A DNA stretch of 25,106 nt, taken from NCBI GenBank assembly GCA_910579085.1, contig CAJTRU010000033.1, positions 1 through 25,106 on the forward strand, in the 5' to 3' direction. The translations under genes were made by a program, and so were the position numbers. Shown piece after piece: positions 22,374-25,106 of the stretch (positions within the stretch are counted from its first letter, which is position 1; every line of letters starts with the position of its first letter). Origin of the DNA: an uncultured Lachnospiraceae bacterium (lineage in GTDB: Bacteria; Bacillota; Clostridia; Lachnospirales; Lachnospiraceae). The notes beneath the pieces are model-generated. The model worked only from the letters and a program-made list of their open reading frames with translations. It did no database searches and had not been told where the DNA came from.

Positions 22374-23915
22374 ATGTATAACAGGATAAAAGACATATTG
22401 AACAAGTTCCTGAAAAAGTCACATATTAAAAAGGTATGGAAGTTTATAATTAAAAGAGATATTGTAGTAAAGATATATTTATCCTTTACATTTGTACTTG
22501 TGCTTACAAGCTTGCTTACGGGAATTATATTTATCAGGTTATACAGGCAGAACTATATGCGTTCACATTCAGAACTTCTTGCAAAACAAGGACGCAGGAT
22601 TGCAAGGAGGGTAGCCAGTTTTGAGAAAAATGGCAGGATTGAACAGTTTCAAAAGTATAGTACATATATTGATGAAATTGAAGGTGCAGAAAATACTGAT
22701 GTGTGGATAATTTCCAATGAAAATGCAAAAAAACCACTTAACAAAGAGTATACTATGGACACAGCTAATGGCGTGCTGGCAGATGCATATGACGTACTTT
22801 ATGCTGCATATAAAGGGAAGATTTCTTCCAGTTCCAGTTTTGATGATATCTATGGAATGGCTACCTTAAGGGTTGCCATTCCCGTTTTTAATAAGGAAAC
22901 AGGCGAGGCAAGCGGTGCTGTTATGATGGTATCCATGATTGACAAGCAGACTATGGGCATTGACAAAGGGACTTACCTTATTATTTTAAGCCTGTTCCTG
23001 TCGTTCCTGGTGTCATTTGTGGTTGCATTTTTATTTTCACAGTACCTTTCAAAACCGCTTGCTAAAATAAGCAGGAATATAAACAGGATTTCAAAAGGAG
23101 ATTATTCATCCATAGCACCTAAAAAGCCACAGACCCAGCTTGGAAGGATTGAAACCACACTTGACAGGCTTGCTACCCAGCTTGGGCAGGCTGAGAAAGA
23201 ACGTGAGAGTTTAGAGCAGGTGAGAAGGGACTTTTTTGCAAATGTATCACATGAATTAAGGACGCCAATAACCGTAATACGTGGTTATGCAGAAACGCTT
23301 AATGATGGGGTTATTACGGATACAAGTGCAGTAGAAGACATGTACCAGCGTATGCTGTCAGAGTGCCAGGGCATGGAGCGGCTTGTAGGGGATTTATTTA
23401 CATTGTCTAAGATGCAGAACCCTGATTTCCAGGTAGAGAAAGAGCCAGTAAGCCTTATGCAGGTATTTGGGGATATAGGCAGGAGCAGCAAGGTAATAGG
23501 CAGGGAGAAAAATATCCAGTTTAAAAGCAGTTTCCCTGAAAATGACCCATGTATGGTACTTGGTGATTATGTGCGCCTGCGCCAGATGTTTCTGGTAATA
23601 ATAGATAATGCAGTCAAATTCTCACATGAAAACGGGACTATAACAACAGAAATATACAAAAGCAATAAAAAACTCCATATAGGCATTGAGGATAATGGTG
23701 TTGGAATATCTAAAGAAGAACTGCCATTTATATTTGAAAAATTCTATAAGTCCAAATTAAAACAAAATGAAAAAGGCACAGGCCTTGGTCTTATGATTGC
23801 AAGGCAGATAGCATTAAAACATGACGGGACATTATCAGTTCAAAGTGAGAAAGGCAAGGGGACAAAATTTACATTTGTATTTGATGAATGTACCTCAATG
23901 GATGAATATGAATAG
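22374..23915 (+). CDS. Membrane sensor histidine kinase, partner of the adjacent response regulator
   Basis: The protein has 513 residues in the usual order: membrane segment at 33-54, extracellular sensor part at about 58-196, second membrane segment at 201-222 (ILSLFLSFLVSFVVAFLF), HAMP near 223-275 (SKPLAKISRNINRISKGDYS), HisKA with phospho-acceptor His293 (FANVSHELRTPIT), then the ATP-binding domain with N box DNAVKF (Asn412), DNGVGIS and GTGLGL. The sensor part has no motif I recognise. The ATG at 22374 has AAAGG 8 bases upstream; an in-frame GTG at 22365 overlaps that site. It follows the regulator by 17 bases in the same transcript. Confidence 0.96.
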   Translation: MYNRIKDILNKFLKKSHIKKVWKFIIKRDIVVKIYLSFTFVLVLTSLLTGIIFIRLYRQNYMRSHSELLAKQGRRIARRVASFEKNGRIEQFQKYSTYIDEIEGAENTDVWIISNENAKKPLNKEYTMDTANGVLADAYDVLYAAYKGKISSSSSFDDIYGMATLRVAIPVFNKETGEASGAVMMVSMIDKQTMGIDKGTYLIILSLFLSFLVSFVVAFLFSQYLSKPLAKISRNINRISKGDYSSIAPKKPQTQLGRIETTLDRLATQLGQAEKERESLEQVRRDFFANVSHELRTPITVIRGYAETLNDGVITDTSAVEDMYQRMLSECQGMERLVGDLFTLSKMQNPDFQVEKEPVSLMQVFGDIGRSSKVIGREKNIQFKSSFPENDPCMVLGDYVRLRQMFLVIIDNAVKFSHENGTITTEIYKSNKKLHIGIEDNGVGISKEELPFIFEKFYKSKLKQNEKGTGLGLMIARQIALKHDGTLSVQSEKGKGTKFTFVFDECTSMDEYE

Positions 23916-23927
23916 ATTGTGGCTGGT

Positions 23928-24284
23928 TTAGAAATATCCAAAAAATTTAACGAATTCTTTCCAGCCTGTAATATAAATCCCGATAGCAAACAATACTATA
24001 AATACAAGCAAAGGCAGCAGGGTAAGGGATTTCTTTTTCTTGTGGCACTTTTTACAAAGCAGGGCTGTAACAGGCAATATTGCAAGCAGCCAGAGCATAA
24101 GCATAACAATTCCCATAAGTACTGAAATATCAGTTTCAGTACCCAGGTCATATGCATATCCTTTGCCATGCCCTGTAATATACATGTATATACATCCAGT
24201 CCAGACTGGTGAAATTATACTTACAAACAGAAACCATAATACTGAAATAAAATTTATTATCTTTTTTATAATAATTTTGCCCAT
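23928..24284 (-). CDS. Small three-pass membrane protein of unknown function
   Basis: The protein has 118 residues. Hydrophobic segments lie near 9-30 (FISVLWFLFVSIISPVW), 54-74 (VLMGIVMLMLWLLAILPV) and 88-106 (LLPLLVFIVLFAIGIYI). Between the last two lies a basic patch CKKCHKKKK with two Cys. Segment order and basic loops are those of a real membrane protein, and base use fits the neighbours. The start has only a weak AGG site 4 bases upstream. It ends 12 bases past the end of the convergent kinase gene. No family recognised. Confidence 0.65.
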   Translation of the reverse strand: MGKIIIKKIINFISVLWFLFVSIISPVWTGCIYMYITGHGKGYAYDLGTETDISVLMGIVMLMLWLLAILPVTALLCKKCHKKKKSLTLLPLLVFIVLFAIGIYITGWKEFVKFFGYF

Positions 24285-24333
24285 AAGACCTTACATCCCA
24301 TCTGTTATATGATATTTCTATTTTACCATAAAA

Positions 24334-24361
24334 AATATATAAGTCTATCATAAGTGGACAA
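24334..24361 (-). promoter_or_regulatory. Candidate promoter of the small membrane protein gene
   Basis: Minus strand: TTGTCC (24361-24356), 16-base spacer, TATATT (24339-24334), giving a leader of about 40 bases. The -35 box adjoins the repeat-related sequence starting at 24362. Confidence 0.4.
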
Positions 24362-24624
24362 TAACAGCACATCCGTTTCATAAAAACAGGGGTGCACTTC
24401 CAATACGCCAGGATATCATTTAGTTAAGAGGATTTTAAAAATAGTTAATTACTGAAGCTGTCAAATCCAAAGTGTCTTCCATGAACAAAGCACGCTTCCG
24501 CTTGGACATCGCACGCAATGGATGCATAAAGCCCTTAATGTTCCTACGGAACATTTTAAGACAGGGCTTAAGCACCAGCGGCTCTGTACAGCTTGTTCAT
24601 GTAAGCACATTTGGAATTTGCCAG
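24362..24624. repeat. Repeat family, left module: conserved motif plus long hairpin
   Basis: GCACATCCGTTTCATAAA (24367-24384) is the shared motif. From 24462 to 24620 a nested foldback is visible: CAAATCCAAAGTG with CAC..TTTGG..ATTTG, CATGAAC (24480-24486) with GTTCATG (24595-24601), AAGCCCT (24529-24535) with AGGGCTT (24563-24569), and AATGTTCC (24537-24544) with GGAACATT (24548-24555). CCATGAACAAAGCACGCTTC matches the central segment at about 13085-13110 on the opposite strand. No gene is present; short ORFs here are repeat-derived. Confidence 0.75.
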
Positions 24625-24679
24625 CCAGTTCACTCTTTGGCAGTTTCCAAAAACATTTCTTTTAAATGCAGCAGTGCAT

Positions 24680-24851
24680 AGTATCCCTATGTTACAAAAG
24701 GAACTGCCGTCCATTTTGTAACATCTAAAACGGGATACAAATACTGGCGGGGTTAAAGTGCTCCTATTACAGAATACTTGCTGGCATCTGGCACACAAAA
24801 CCTGCCACCAGAAATTTACAACAAAGCACAAAATAAGCAGATAGCTGTAAA
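24680..24851. repeat. Repeat family, half unit with a different apical hairpin
   Basis: Bases 24746-24851 align in order with unit A at 12823-12928, sharing GGCGGGGTTAAAGTGC, GGCATCTGGCAC and the CTGTAAA end. The other half is replaced by a hairpin: ATGTTACAAAA (24689-24699) with TTTTGTAACAT (24714-24724), and TATCCC (24682-24687) with GGGATA (24732-24737). The tip of the module has been exchanged or rebuilt while the base is kept. Confidence 0.75.
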
Positions 24852-24885
24852 TTATGGCAGGTGGTATGTAGTTTAGACATACGGA

Positions 24886-25106
24886 AGCACAGTGGTGTCA
24901 TTTTTATATTAGTCCCTGTATAAAAGTAATTATTGCAATGTATAATAAGTGACTGGCAAAATCATTCCCCGCCACCCCATTTCCAGTTATCTTTTTATTT
25001 TGTGTTTTATTGCAGGTTGATGGTGACAGGTTTTGCGTGCCAGATGCCATGAATTATTCCAGGAAAGGGGCACTTTAACCCCGCCGGCATTTAAGCCATA
25101 TATTTA
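24886..25106. repeat. Repeat family, inverted copy of 12801-13021, cut by the window end
   Basis: The segment follows the reverse complement of 12801-13021 almost without gaps: AGCACAGTGGTGT, TTTTTATATTA, TATAATAAGTGACTGGCA, CCGCCACCCCATTTCCAGTT, GTGACAGGTTTTGCGTGCCA, GGGGCACTTTAACCCCGCCG. The unit proper begins at 24980 (TTTCCAGTTAT) and its second half lies beyond the window. The alignment crosses the unit end, so the repeating element is longer than the hairpin unit. Confidence 0.85.

Noticed and set aside
23919..24125. 68-residue plus-strand ORF after the histidine kinase
   Set aside because: Low-complexity Lys/Gln/Asn composition, opposite a minus-strand ORF with clear membrane segments.
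24472..24831. Opposed ORFs of 69 and 87 residues in the right-hand repeat
   Set aside because: They overlap each other within palindromic DNA and lack starts with ribosome sites.
24362..25106. CRISPR array
   Set aside because: Repeats are long, unequal and self-complementary, with no regular spacing or spacers, and no cas gene is present.

Overview
The window looks like chromosome of a low-GC, gut-type Firmicute, most likely a Lachnospiraceae-like member of the Clostridia. This is inferred from the AT-rich codon use, strong GGAGG-type ribosome sites, sigma-A-like TTGACA/TATAAT promoters, the protein family mix (DcuC-like carriers, AGCS symporter, Big_2 surface protein, short S1 protein) and short hairpin-plus-T terminators. 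The species cannot be named from the sequence alone. No phage, IS transposase or CRISPR array is visible.

Layout, left to right. 1-270: tail of a non-coding repeat element and hairpins. 318-594: a promoter, tRNA-Val(TAC), tRNA-Met(CAT) and a terminator. 667-1224: ispF with a Cys-rich tail. 1280-3190 (-): an unusual fusion of a LacI-type regulator to a PfkB sugar kinase, divergent from 3693-8845 (+): a second ribokinase-type kinase, a GNAT acetyltransferase, a RihC-type nucleoside hydrolase and two tandem DcuC-like carriers. This reads as a nucleoside/ribose salvage locus: import, cleavage to base plus ribose, phosphorylation of ribose, with control by the divergent regulator-kinase. 9104-9649: XRE-family regulator. 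9829-11543: ECF-type sigma factor and its probable membrane anti-sigma factor. 11646-12578 (-): three-domain S1 RNA-binding protein.

12661-13684 is about 1 kb of non-coding, strongly self-complementary repeat lying between the divergent promoters of the S1 gene and ahcY (13783-15027). Then come a small membrane coiled-coil protein, an AGCS amino-acid/sodium symporter (-) with a 100-residue extra domain, a membrane protein plus MerR/RacA-like protein pair, rfbC and rfbD (dTDP-rhamnose), a secreted Big_2 protein (-), an OmpR-type response regulator with its histidine kinase, and a small membrane protein (-). The window ends inside another copy of the repeat (24362-25106).

The most unusual thing here is that repeat family. 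It has 250-360 base modules, each folding nearly end to end as a hairpin with TTTACAGTTAT-type ends. Modules are combined head to head in different arrangements, have no credible ORF, and at three loci the repeat or a repeat-like fragment begins within about 20 bases of the -35 box of a flanking gene.
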